Program-made: the position numbers and the translations under genes | Origin: Bacteroidaceae bacterium | GTDB lineage: Bacteria; Bacteroidota; Bacteroidia; Bacteroidales; Bacteroidaceae | Direction of reading: 5' to 3' | DNA: 21,798 nucleotides | NCBI GenBank assembly: GCA_024695315.1 | Contig: JAILIJ010000317.1 | Coordinates: 1-21,798, forward strand | Notes under the pieces: model-generated | Told to the model about the DNA's origin: nothing | Seen by the model: the letters and a program-made list of their open reading frames with translations, nothing else | Databases searched by the model: none | Shown here: one piece after another, positions 1 through 7,216 of the stretch | Layout: every line of letters starts with the position of its first letter | Numbering within the stretch: the stretch's first letter is position 1

Positions 1-450
1 ATATCTCGCAGAATGGGGCGTAAACTTACTCTTGCAGAGATTGATAATGTAGAAAATTTTACTATTGAAGGAAATGATACTATCGAAGCTGGCGAAAATG
101 CAGTTGAAGCTCCATTTATCATTAAGAATGGTAAATACTACTATCTGTTCGTAAGTTTCGACTATTGTTGCCGCGGTCAGAACTCAACTTATAAAACGGT
201 TTATGGTCGCTCAAAGAAAGTTGACGGTCCATATTATGATAAAGAAGGACGTCCTATGGCTAAGGGAGGTGGTACATATCTCTATGGCCCAGATGAGACA
301 AACTTCGGTACTGGACATAATTCGGCTTACAACTTCAATAATCAGTGGTACTTTATTTCACATTCATATCGTAAGGATGCAAATGGAGGTGCTAAACTGT
401 TTGTCCGTAAGTTCCACTTTGATAAAGATGGATGGATTGTTAAGGAATAA
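1..450 (+). CDS. GH43 arabinan endo-1,5-alpha-L-arabinosidase, 3' part only
   Basis: This is the C-terminal ~149 residues of a glycoside hydrolase family 43 five-bladed propeller enzyme; the frame is open to the left edge, so the ATG at 13 is an internal Met. The stretch SFDYCCRG followed by STYK is characteristic of endo-1,5-alpha-arabinanases, which cut the arabinan backbone of pectin. The EAPF motif (Glu codon 106-108) is the expected general acid, and GTGHN (His codon 316-318) is the expected active-site His of the last blade. The catalytic base Asp and the pKa-modulating Asp should lie upstream, outside the window. The protein ends shortly after the last propeller strand with no added module. 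A strong terminator follows. Function is well supported by family motifs; secretion cannot be judged because the N-terminus is missing. Confidence 0.88.
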   Translation: MSRRMGRKLTLAEIDNVENFTIEGNDTIEAGENAVEAPFIIKNGKYYYLFVSFDYCCRGQNSTYKTVYGRSKKVDGPYYDKEGRPMAKGGGTYLYGPDETNFGTGHNSAYNFNNQWYFISHSYRKDANGGAKLFVRKFHFDKDGWIVKE

Positions 451-470
451 ACTGTACATTTAATTTATAT

Positions 471-511
471 AAAAATGACAATTTCTATATGTGGAAATTG
501 TCATTTTTTTT
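471..511 (+). terminator. Rho-independent terminator of the GH43 gene
   Basis: A perfect 15-bp inverted repeat pairs 471-485 with 494-508 around an 8-base loop, and a T-run (504-511) follows. It lies 21 bases after the stop codon. The A-run on the left arm also gives some T-run on the opposite strand, so it may act in both directions. Confidence 0.9.
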
Positions 512-627
512 ATGATAAGACGTTTTGAATAAAGGACTTATTTTGTAAGGTAAAGATTACATTATCCTGTGTAGATACTCTGTAAGTGTTAAATAAGTAT
601 AAAAAACAGCTGTTCTGGTTGTGAAAA

Positions 628-658
628 TTTGGAAAATGATGTTGTTATTGTATATTTG
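628..658 (+). promoter_or_regulatory. Consensus Bacteroidota promoter with no gene behind it
   Basis: TTTG at 628-631, a 19-base spacer, then TATATTTG at 651-658 match the Bacteroidota sigma-ABfr consensus (TTTG, about 19-20 bases, TAnnTTTG) at every defined position. Transcription would start near 664-667 and run rightward into the inverted repeats and the 11-bp repeat block. No open reading frame of useful length follows, and the next gene is on the opposite strand. The match is direct; activity is inferred. Confidence 0.6.
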
Positions 659-750
659 TACATTCATCTGACGATACGCGTCAACTTACTGTTTCTGCGG
701 GGATGAGTTAAAATTTCAAATGTACGAAACCGATACTCATCAGCAATGAA

Positions 751-793
751 ATACGAAGGAATTACGAAGGTGATTCGAAGCGTTGTCGAAGGA
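751..793 (+). repeat. 11-bp tandem repeat array, copy A (4 units)
   Basis: The core CGAAG begins at 754, 765, 776 and 787, an exact 11-base period over four degenerate units of the form CGAAGGnnnTT. The first two units share an identical TACGAAGG. The flanking GAAATACGAA and following bases also align with copy B at 16291-16364, so the two arrays belong to one family. The period is not a multiple of three and the units carry third-base and indel-neutral drift unlike coding DNA. Confidence 0.85.
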
Positions 794-880
794 GGTGGGG
801 TAGAATAATACGCTCTTGCAATACCTTATTTTAAGTATAAATACGATAACTAATATATAACGAATTCTTGTTAATCCATA

Positions 881-927
881 ACATATATCTATTATTATTT
901 GTAGATATATGTATTCCATTTTTTTTT
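881..927 (+). terminator. Possible terminator, AT-rich hairpin with T-run
   Basis: ACATATATCTA (881-891) pairs perfectly with TAGATATATGT (902-912) around a 10-base loop, and nine T follow at 919-927. The six bases between stem and T-run, and the low GC content of the stem, make it weaker than a typical intrinsic terminator. It would end the transcript from the promoter at 628-658. Confidence 0.4.
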
Positions 928-1000
928 AGATATTAGATAAAGAATCAATCGGCACATGTATGCTTTATATGGGCATATAAAGATGACTTATTGCATAAAT

Positions 1001-1041
1001 AAAAAGTGCATCTAATGCCGTTTGAAGGCTTAGATGCACTT
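1001..1041 (-). terminator. Rho-independent terminator of trpB
   Basis: AAGTGCATCTAA (1004-1015) pairs perfectly with TTAGATGCACTT (1030-1041), a 12-bp stem with a 14-base loop. Read on the - strand the stem is followed by a T-run from 1005 down to 1001. It starts 25 bases after the trpB stop codon. Confidence 0.85.
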
Positions 1042-1066
1042 AAATTTTATGAAGAGCAAATGATTC

Positions 1067-2434
1067 TTATACAATCTTTTCGAGTTCAGAAATGTTCTTG
1101 CTTACCATCTCATCTGTGATGACATAGTTCTGAAGAGAACCAGACAAATATTGATCATAGGCTGTCATATCAATAAGTCCGTGGCCAGAGAGGTTGAACA
1201 GAATAACTTTCTCCTCGCCTGTCTCTTTACATTTGTTAGCTTCCTGAATGGCGGCAGCAATAGCATGACAACTTTCTGGGGCAGGAATGATACCTTCTGC
1301 CTTAGCGAAAAGAATACCAGCCTCGAATGTGTCGAGTTGCTTGATGTCTACGGCTTCCATAAGTTTGTCTTTAAGGAGCTGGCTCACGATGACACCAGCA
1401 CCATGATATCGAAGACCGCCGGCATGTATGTTTGCTGGCATGAAGTTGTGTCCCAAAGTGTACATAGGGAGAAGAGGGGTGTAACCTGCTACATCTCCGA
1501 AATCGTATTGGAATACGCCGCGTGTAAGCTTTGGACAGCTTGCAGGCTCAGCAGCTACGAATCGAGTTTTCTTTCCATCGAGAATATTGTGGCGCATGAA
1601 TGGGAAGGCTATACCTCCAAAGTTTGAGCCACCTCCAAAACATCCTATTACAATGTCTGGGTATTCACCGGCTTTCTCCATCTGCTTCTCAGCTTCAAGA
1701 CCAATGATTGTCTGATGGAGTGTTACATGGCTAAGAACAGATCCAAGTGTATATTTGCAGTTTGGAGTGCTCATGGCCAATTCTATTGCTTCTGAGATTG
1801 CTGTTCCAAGTGAACCTTGGTTGTTTGGATCGTCAGTAAGAATTTTACGACCGGCCTTTGTCGACATTGATGGTGAAGGAGTTACCTGTGCGCCGTATGT
1901 CTGCATTATGCTGCGGCGGTAAGGCTTCTGATTATAGCTAATCTTTACCTGATAAACGGCAGCTTCAAGTCCAAATACTTTGGCTGCGTATGAAAGGGCG
2001 CATCCCCATTGTCCAGCACCAGTTTCTGTAGTTACATTTGTAACTCCTTGCTTTTTGCAGTAATAAGCCTGTGCAAGAGCGGAATTGAGTTTATGGCTAC
2101 CTACAGGGCTTACGCTTTCGTTCTTGAAATAGATATGGGCAGGAGTACCCAATGCTTCCTCGAGTCCGTATGCGCGAACGAGTGGAGTAGAACGATAGTA
2201 TTTGTACATATCACGAACTTCCTCAGGAATGTCAATCCAGGCATGTTCTTGGTCAAGTTCCTGACGACTTACCTCTTCTGCAAAGATAGGGAAGAGGTCT
2301 TCAGGTTTGAGTGGTTCTTTTGTCTTAGGATTAAGTGGTGGCATAGGTTTGTTTACCATGTCTGCCTGAATGTTATACCACTGAGTTGGTATTTCATCTT
2401 CTGTAAGGAAGAATCGCTTTTGTTTATTGCTCAT
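1067..2434 (-). CDS. trpB: Tryptophan synthase beta chain, TrpB2 type (orphan)
   Basis: A PLP-dependent enzyme of 455 residues that joins indole and L-serine to make tryptophan. The PLP lysine is K115 in GSHKLNSA, the catalytic acid is E137 in TETGAGQWG, and the glycine-rich phosphate loop GGGSNFGG follows near residue 270. Its length and the long N-terminal extension (about 100 residues before the substrate loop) fit the TrpB2 (TrpB-like) branch and not the ~400-residue TrpB1 that pairs with TrpA. No trpA or other trp gene lies nearby; the gene has its own promoter and terminator. It may salvage free indole or support serine/indole metabolism separately from the main trp operon. The start follows a purine-poor AT-rich leader without a Shine-Dalgarno site, as is usual in this phylum. 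The enzyme class is sure; the physiological role is inferred. Confidence 0.93.
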   Translation of the reverse strand: MSNKQKRFFLTEDEIPTQWYNIQADMVNKPMPPLNPKTKEPLKPEDLFPIFAEEVSRQELDQEHAWIDIPEEVRDMYKYYRSTPLVRAYGLEEALGTPAHIYFKNESVSPVGSHKLNSALAQAYYCKKQGVTNVTTETGAGQWGCALSYAAKVFGLEAAVYQVKISYNQKPYRRSIMQTYGAQVTPSPSMSTKAGRKILTDDPNNQGSLGTAISEAIELAMSTPNCKYTLGSVLSHVTLHQTIIGLEAEKQMEKAGEYPDIVIGCFGGGSNFGGIAFPFMRHNILDGKKTRFVAAEPASCPKLTRGVFQYDFGDVAGYTPLLPMYTLGHNFMPANIHAGGLRYHGAGVIVSQLLKDKLMEAVDIKQLDTFEAGILFAKAEGIIPAPESCHAIAAAIQEANKCKETGEEKVILFNLSGHGLIDMTAYDQYLSGSLQNYVITDEMVSKNISELEKIV

Positions 2435-2510
2435 TTTTTAGTTTTTTATGTTGATTGTTTGTATTGGCAAATTGGGTATTGTGTTTCTTCTACCATTTGT
2501 TATTAGATTG

Positions 2511-2542
2511 CAAATATACATTTTCATTTGCTAAATGGCAAC
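2511..2542 (-). promoter_or_regulatory. Probable trpB promoter
   Basis: On the - strand TATATTTG (2518-2511) matches the -7 box exactly. GTTG (2542-2539) stands 20 bases upstream and matches the -33 box TTTG at three of four bases. Transcription would start near 2504, giving a leader of about 70 bases before the trpB start. Confidence 0.55.
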
Positions 2543-2642
2543 TATTTGATATTTTATTTGCCGAATTAGTATGGAAATGTTCTTTAAAATGACCTTTTTG
2601 TCAATGTTTATCTTTTTCTATTTGCTATGTTTAGATATAATA

Positions 2643-2694
2643 AGCCCTTGTCAGCATTAGATCTTGTGATTGAACTATTATGCAGACAAGGGCT
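2643..2694 (-). terminator. Terminator of the GH43 pair
   Basis: AGCCCTTGTC (2643-2652) pairs with GACAAGGGCT (2685-2694), and four further pairs continue inside after one mismatch. It lies 5 bases beyond the stop codon of the GH43 gene that ends at 2700. The T-run on the - strand (TTATTATAT) is weak, so termination may be partial. Confidence 0.65.
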
Positions 2695-2699
2695 AGTAT

Positions 2700-5549
2700 T
2701 TATTTCCAAATTTTCACATCTTTCAGCTTAACCCATGAGTTGTTGTCGGAATATGTGGTTTGGTATACGCCAAGTTTTAGAGTGTTTGATGATATTTTGA
2801 CAGGAGAACCTGGTGAATTAGTCCAGGTCTTGCCATCGTTGCTGGAGCGTGCATAGAGGAGTTCCCCTTTGCGCTCAAGCTGAATGTATTTGTCAAACTC
2901 ATATCCTTTGTAATTAGGAAACTGTGGACGTCCGTGTTTTGATAATATGGTAAACATATTTCCGCAGTTGTAGAGCGGAAATGCGCCGAATTGGTAGTAT
3001 GTATCATTATCTGCAATTAGGAGTCCCCCTTCGTTATATCCTTTTATGGTATGCTCTTTTAGTCCTTCCATATCATCTATGGTTGCAAATATGACGAAGT
3101 CGCCTTCTACTTCTTGTATAAGTTTACCACCATTTTCAAAAGGAGCCTCATTGAAAGCTCCATTATTTGCAGCAAGTGTCATTATTTCCGTTGATGAGTA
3201 GCTTTGTTTGAAATTCGGATTGAGCGTGAACTTGCTGTCGGGGTCTATTTCTTCAAAATCATCATCGCCAAGAGATGGTAAGTTTGCGGCTGCTTCGTGT
3301 CGATATTCTCGTTTTATCCTTGATGAAGATAATGACATTGGAATTATACGTATTTTACTAATATATCCCATAAAATTATTGGTTCCATTAGCATCGGCTC
3401 CGATGGTGATATTTCCTTCTGGACGAATCATTATAAAATTATTCTTTTCTTTAATAAGTTCGCCATCAAGATAGACGCGTTCTTTCCATCCGTCAAAGAC
3501 TACGGCCCAATGGTGCCATGTTCCTTCTGCTTTTTTGATATAATCAGATGCACCGGTACTTTCGAAAGAGCCATTATGATTTATAAGCCCTGTATTTGGG
3601 TCTGTACCAAGGCGGAATTCCGTTGTGGCAAGATCTGCACGTGACGAAGATAAAGAAGCCACAGTAGATATTGGACCAACTTTAGTAGATAGAACCCATG
3701 CGCTGATAGTATATGGCGAATTGTAAGTGAAGGATTCTGGTAGTGGCATGGTACTTGTCAAATGTTGTGTGCCATTGAAGAATAAAGCCCACCTTCCATC
3801 TTTTATGCGTGCTCTAAGTGGTTTGTTAGCTTCGAATGTGTAAATTGAACCTATGCAATTTATTTCTTGAATGTCGAATGGTTCTGTTTTGCCTTTAGCA
3901 ATACTATTTACGTTAAATTGAATGTTTTGAATCACTCTATCGATAGGTTCAACATCCTTTTTGTGCATTCCTGGATATGAGTCGTTTCCTTCTTCAATAT
4001 CAGTATATGGCAATTCTGGTGCATTGTTCCATATCTTGACATTCCATATTGCAGGCATGTGTCCATTTTTTTGAGTGTCTGTAATTATAATACGTACATA
4101 CCTTGCCTTTGTTGCTCCCTTGTCAATCATAGGGCTGCCCTGCATGGAATTCTTCGTTCTGTCAGCATATAATGTCCATGTAATGCTGTCCGTAGAGGTT
4201 TCTATCTTATATTGATAGAAGAATGTAGCATACTCAAATTGAGTCCAAATTTCATTGAAATGTTTAACTTGTCCAAGGTCGATAGTCAACCATTCTGAAT
4301 TGTATTTGCCATTTGCATCCCAATTTGTGTGTCGTGCTTTCCAAAGAGTTGCGTTGTTGTCGTCGACAGCATATTCTGGTTTGAACCACTCGTCATAGTA
4401 TGATGATGCAGAAACTGTTGCTCTATAGGCAAGGTTAGTATGTTTGGCCTTGTTATTTTTTGAAAGCTTCTGCAGCGGATTAATACCGTCATGAGTAGGA
4501 ATAACCTTTATGATATTCCCGTCTGAGTCGAAATCTAATTTGTCAATACATACTTGGCGATTGAAGCCATGTATGGACTTTGGATTGTTGTGTCTGTGGT
4601 AGATTATATAGTACTGTCCATCTTGTTCAAGAATGGAATGGTGGCCTGGCCCATGGACAGTTTCATCTTCATTGGTTGTTAGAATTTCTCCTTTGTATTC
4701 AAATGGGCCCATAGGACCTGTTTTGGAAATAGCATATTGTAGGCGATAGGTGTCTGTATGACAGCTGCCGCTGGAGTATGTAAAATAATAGATACCATCT
4801 TTCTTGAATACGAAAGGTGCCTCAAATATATCTTTTAACTCATCGTTCAGAATAATTCTTTTTTCACTAAAGAATTTATCTGCTGCTATAGGGAATTTCT
4901 TGTTTTCATTCCAATAGCGTGCATCCGACATTTTTTGAAGTTCTTGGATGTCATATTCCCCTTCATTAAGTTTGGCAACGCCGCAACCGAAACCTTTATA
5001 TATTCCCCAGGTCGTGAAATATAGATATTGGCTTCCGTCGTCATCTTGGAAAAGTTGCGGGTCAAGTGTTATTACGTTATGTATGTATCGATCCGGTACC
5101 ATAACGGCATCTTCTTTTCCTAAGATGTTTGTCCACGGACCGATTGGAGAATCACTTTCCCCAATACTTATGTTGCATGGTTCGCAATAGAAGTATCGGT
5201 ATTTGCCATTTTGTTGTTGAACGACATCTGGTGCCCAAACGACTTCTGTCTTAGGCCAGTTCATAACGATATTTTTCCAGTTTACAAAGTCCTTACTTAC
5301 CCATACTTGAGCTGGGCCATAGCCATTGCCGGTTCCGTCGGTTGTTGCATAGACGTAATACGTGTCGCCGAATTTCCTAATTGTAGGATCTGCAAAATAG
5401 CCTGGAATAAAAGGATTCATATTGCCTGGAGTATTCCATGCAGAACCTTGCACAGGTGAAGGCGTATATTCACGCCTTGGACCTTGTGCAAGAATTCCTG
5501 TATAGAATGTACTGGCAACTAAGATTGAGATTAGTCGTTTCATGTGCAT
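2700..5549 (-). CDS. Secreted multidomain GH43 glycosidase with F5/8-type and LamG-like modules
   Basis: A 949-residue exported enzyme. Residues 1-22 form a signal peptide ending ILAQ; M3 is an equally good start. The GH43 propeller spans about 45-350 with the full catalytic set: base D54 in YFADPT, pKa-modulating D163 in LDPQLF, general acid E243 in FEAPF, and GPGHHS (about 300-305). An F5/8 type C (CBM32-like) domain follows at about 370-505, a LamG/concanavalin-like sandwich at about 575-745, and a last beta-rich domain at about 775-949 resembling DUF1349-type modules of other GH43 proteins. The likely role is removal of arabinose or xylose from plant polysaccharide, with the C-terminal modules binding the substrate. 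It lies 16 bases downstream of the second GH43 gene, so the two are probably co-transcribed. The GH43 subfamily and the exact sugar cannot be fixed by eye. No T9SS tail is visible. Confidence 0.88.
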   Translation of the reverse strand: MHMKRLISILVASTFYTGILAQGPRREYTPSPVQGSAWNTPGNMNPFIPGYFADPTIRKFGDTYYVYATTDGTGNGYGPAQVWVSKDFVNWKNIVMNWPKTEVVWAPDVVQQQNGKYRYFYCEPCNISIGESDSPIGPWTNILGKEDAVMVPDRYIHNVITLDPQLFQDDDGSQYLYFTTWGIYKGFGCGVAKLNEGEYDIQELQKMSDARYWNENKKFPIAADKFFSEKRIILNDELKDIFEAPFVFKKDGIYYFTYSSGSCHTDTYRLQYAISKTGPMGPFEYKGEILTTNEDETVHGPGHHSILEQDGQYYIIYHRHNNPKSIHGFNRQVCIDKLDFDSDGNIIKVIPTHDGINPLQKLSKNNKAKHTNLAYRATVSASSYYDEWFKPEYAVDDNNATLWKARHTNWDANGKYNSEWLTIDLGQVKHFNEIWTQFEYATFFYQYKIETSTDSITWTLYADRTKNSMQGSPMIDKGATKARYVRIIITDTQKNGHMPAIWNVKIWNNAPELPYTDIEEGNDSYPGMHKKDVEPIDRVIQNIQFNVNSIAKGKTEPFDIQEINCIGSIYTFEANKPLRARIKDGRWALFFNGTQHLTSTMPLPESFTYNSPYTISAWVLSTKVGPISTVASLSSSRADLATTEFRLGTDPNTGLINHNGSFESTGASDYIKKAEGTWHHWAVVFDGWKERVYLDGELIKEKNNFIMIRPEGNITIGADANGTNNFMGYISKIRIIPMSLSSSRIKREYRHEAAANLPSLGDDDFEEIDPDSKFTLNPNFKQSYSSTEIMTLAANNGAFNEAPFENGGKLIQEVEGDFVIFATIDDMEGLKEHTIKGYNEGGLLIADNDTYYQFGAFPLYNCGNMFTILSKHGRPQFPNYKGYEFDKYIQLERKGELLYARSSNDGKTWTNSPGSPVKISSNTLKLGVYQTTYSDNNSWVKLKDVKIWK

Positions 5550-5565
5550 TTATTTTTGTTTGAAA

Positions 5566-7059
5566 TTATCTCATTTTTTTGAGAGTCTTGGTATAGAGCT
5601 CAAGAAGCTTTTCAACGGCATTTGAATCGTACTGTTGTGCAAGAATAGCTTTAGCTTCTTTAACCTTTCTTGACTTAGGAGACTTTTTCTCTAGAGCCTG
5701 AGTTTTGAGTGTGAGTTCAGACCATGCTTCGAGCATCTTGTATTCGCTCTCTGTAAGTGTCATGAAAGAGCCGTGTTGAGGATTTACATCTCCCTCTATG
5801 ACTTGTCCATTATCTATATTCTCAATGAGAGCGTCTGCTCCGTTTATTTTGTAGGCTTTTCCTCCAGAATATCGAATGTAAGTGACGTTCCATGCGTTTT
5901 CGTTTATTCTTCGTATTGCTGATGGACCTTCTGTCAAGTTTGTACCTTCATTTGTAATATGGAGTATGTCTTTCCATTGGCCGAAGCTACCTGTGAAATC
6001 GCTTTGACCCTGACATGCGCCAGGAAGCTTGTCGAAAACAGCCTTGTATATTCCACGGTCTTTGGCATTGGCACCTTCACGCTTGAAGAATATGTGATAC
6101 TGCTGGTCGCAGTCGTTCCAATCTATGTGGCAGTCAATCATTGCTATTCCACGGTCATGAAAGAGTTGAGGCTTTGTCAACTTAGTAAAGTCACGGTTTG
6201 CATAGCTGTAATACATGCGGTCATGGTCGTCTCCATCATTTTTTGACAGCATAGAGTAATAGATAAAATATCCTCCCTTTGGAGAACCATCTTTCCAATC
6301 ATAGTCTGCATCCCATATTATCTGTGGAGCCCATACTCGATTGATGAGCGAATAGTTTTTGTAGACATCTTTGGTCTTTGTGGAATCGCAGAATATACTT
6401 GGACCTTTTCGGAAATCAAATGTAACAGATGTCCAATGGATGAGGTCGTTGCTCTTCATGAGGTCTATTCCGTGGTTGAACCATGTGCGTGTTTTACGGT
6501 TGCTCATATCTGTTGTTACCATAAGATAACCTCCGTCAATAGCCCTATATATGAAGGCATCTCGTACGCCGCCTTCAATCTTTGCCATATCTTCTGCATT
6601 ATAGACAGGTTGGTTCGCAATGAGTGGCTTAAATTTGCGTCCCTTGTCTTCTTTTGTTCCAATGGCATAAAGTGTATTTTCACTTGTGCCTGCCATGTGG
6701 CAATATAGGTATCCATATCTCTCATCGTCCGGTGCTATGGTCAATGGGAATTTGAGAGTCTCGCCATTGTCTACACTTGCCCATAGGAATCCTCCATCAG
6801 CATATTTCCCCTTTGGAAGTTTTGCAACATGTAGATTATTCCCTTGAAGGGTCAAACTTGAATCTTTTGCTTGTAAAAGCCAAGTTATATCTGTGCCATT
6901 TACTTCTGTAGGAAGGGTAATGTCGTTACGTAAAGCGTTAAACTGGTACTGTACCTTCTTAAGAATTTCGTTGTGTGTGCAAAGCTGTGCTTTCTGAGCA
7001 TTAGCTGTTGCGAATGAAGTACCGATAGCCAAAGCTAAAGTAGTTAGAGTTTTTTTCAT
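5566..7059 (-). CDS. Exported GH43-like glycosidase with N-terminal Ig-like domain
   Basis: A 497-residue protein with a signal peptide (MKKTLTTLALAIG, cleavage near ANA-Q22). Residues 30-108 look like an atrophied bacterial Ig domain (NDITLPTEVNGTDITW), as found ahead of some Bacteroidota GH43 propellers. The propeller then runs from about 115 to 435. Likely catalytic residues are D167 in GGVRDAF, D309 in AMIDCHIDW and E377 in LTEGPSAI; the usual WAPE/D motif reads WAPQ (243-246). The last 50 residues are a lysine-rich helical tail. The substrate is probably an arabino- or galacto-configured glycan, inferred from the family and the neighbouring arabinanase. It is the first gene of a two-gene unit with the 949-residue GH43 enzyme and has its own promoter. 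Family assignment is good; activity is uncertain because the motifs diverge from classic GH43. Confidence 0.8.
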   Translation of the reverse strand: MKKTLTTLALAIGTSFATANAQKAQLCTHNEILKKVQYQFNALRNDITLPTEVNGTDITWLLQAKDSSLTLQGNNLHVAKLPKGKYADGGFLWASVDNGETLKFPLTIAPDDERYGYLYCHMAGTSENTLYAIGTKEDKGRKFKPLIANQPVYNAEDMAKIEGGVRDAFIYRAIDGGYLMVTTDMSNRKTRTWFNHGIDLMKSNDLIHWTSVTFDFRKGPSIFCDSTKTKDVYKNYSLINRVWAPQIIWDADYDWKDGSPKGGYFIYYSMLSKNDGDDHDRMYYSYANRDFTKLTKPQLFHDRGIAMIDCHIDWNDCDQQYHIFFKREGANAKDRGIYKAVFDKLPGACQGQSDFTGSFGQWKDILHITNEGTNLTEGPSAIRRINENAWNVTYIRYSGGKAYKINGADALIENIDNGQVIEGDVNPQHGSFMTLTESEYKMLEAWSELTLKTQALEKKSPKSRKVKEAKAILAQQYDSNAVEKLLELYTKTLKKMR

Positions 7060-7092
7060 TTCTTATAGTTATTATATGTGTTATTTCATATA

Positions 7093-7124
7093 CAAAGTAA
7101 ATGAGAAAAATTGACAAAAACAAA
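7093..7124 (-). promoter_or_regulatory. Probable promoter of the GH43 pair
   Basis: On the - strand TTACTTTG (7100-7093) matches the -7 consensus except for one base. TTTG (7124-7121) lies 20 bases upstream and is the end of the preceding terminator's T-run. Transcription would start near 7086, about 27 bases before the start codon. Confidence 0.45.
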
Positions 7125-7161
7125 AAATGGCAGAATGCTTGATGCTATTCTGCCATTTTTT
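7122..7161 (-). terminator. Terminator after the 824-residue secreted protein gene
   Basis: A perfect 15-bp stem pairs 7122-7136 with 7147-7161 around a 10-base loop; both ends carry A/T runs, so it could work on either strand. It lies 55 bases after the stop codon at 7217 and separates that gene from the GH43 pair, making them distinct transcription units. Confidence 0.88.
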
Positions 7162-7216
7162 GAACAATTGTTTTATGATTATATTATTTTACTATCGAAA
7201 ATATTGTTATCTAAGA

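Larger units (their letters stand above)
665..927 (+). ncRNA. Candidate structured small RNA carrying the 11-bp repeat
   Basis: The segment lies between a consensus promoter (628-658) and an AT-rich hairpin with a T-run (881-927). The predicted transcript would open with a small hairpin, TGACG (669-673) pairing with CGTCA (679-683). A longer-range pairing of GATGAGT (702-708) with ACTCATC (735-741) comes next, then the 11-bp repeat block. It does not match any RNA family I can recall, and no coding frame competes with it. The weak point is the 3' end, where six bases separate the stem from the T-run. Call it a candidate only. Confidence 0.3.
451..1066. other. 616-base gene-less stretch between convergent genes
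   Basis: No convincing protein gene is seen. The stretch holds, in order, the GH43 terminator (471-511), a consensus promoter on the + strand (628-658), two short inverted repeats, an 11-bp periodic repeat block (751-793), an AT-rich hairpin followed by a T-run (881-927) and the trpB terminator (1001-1041). The longest ATG frame over the repeats is 20 codons (746-808), and its sequence follows from the repeat itself. The two flanking genes converge, so neither needs a promoter here. Confidence 0.75.

Noticed and set aside
751..793. CRISPR array for the 11-bp repeats
   Set aside because: Units are 11 bases without spacers; CRISPR repeats are longer and alternate with unique spacers. No cas gene is present.
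746..808. 20-codon frame MKYEGITKVIRS... over repeat copy A
   Set aside because: The peptide follows from the 11-bp repeat (three units make 11 codons). In copy B the matching frame is stopped after a few codons, so coding is not conserved.
1151..1627. 158-codon frame on the + strand inside trpB
   Set aside because: Antisense of conserved trpB sequence; no domain or start signal.
2435..2510. Tryptophan-responsive leader or riboswitch before trpB
   Set aside because: The leader is about 70 bases, shows no Trp-codon peptide and no terminator-antiterminator pair.
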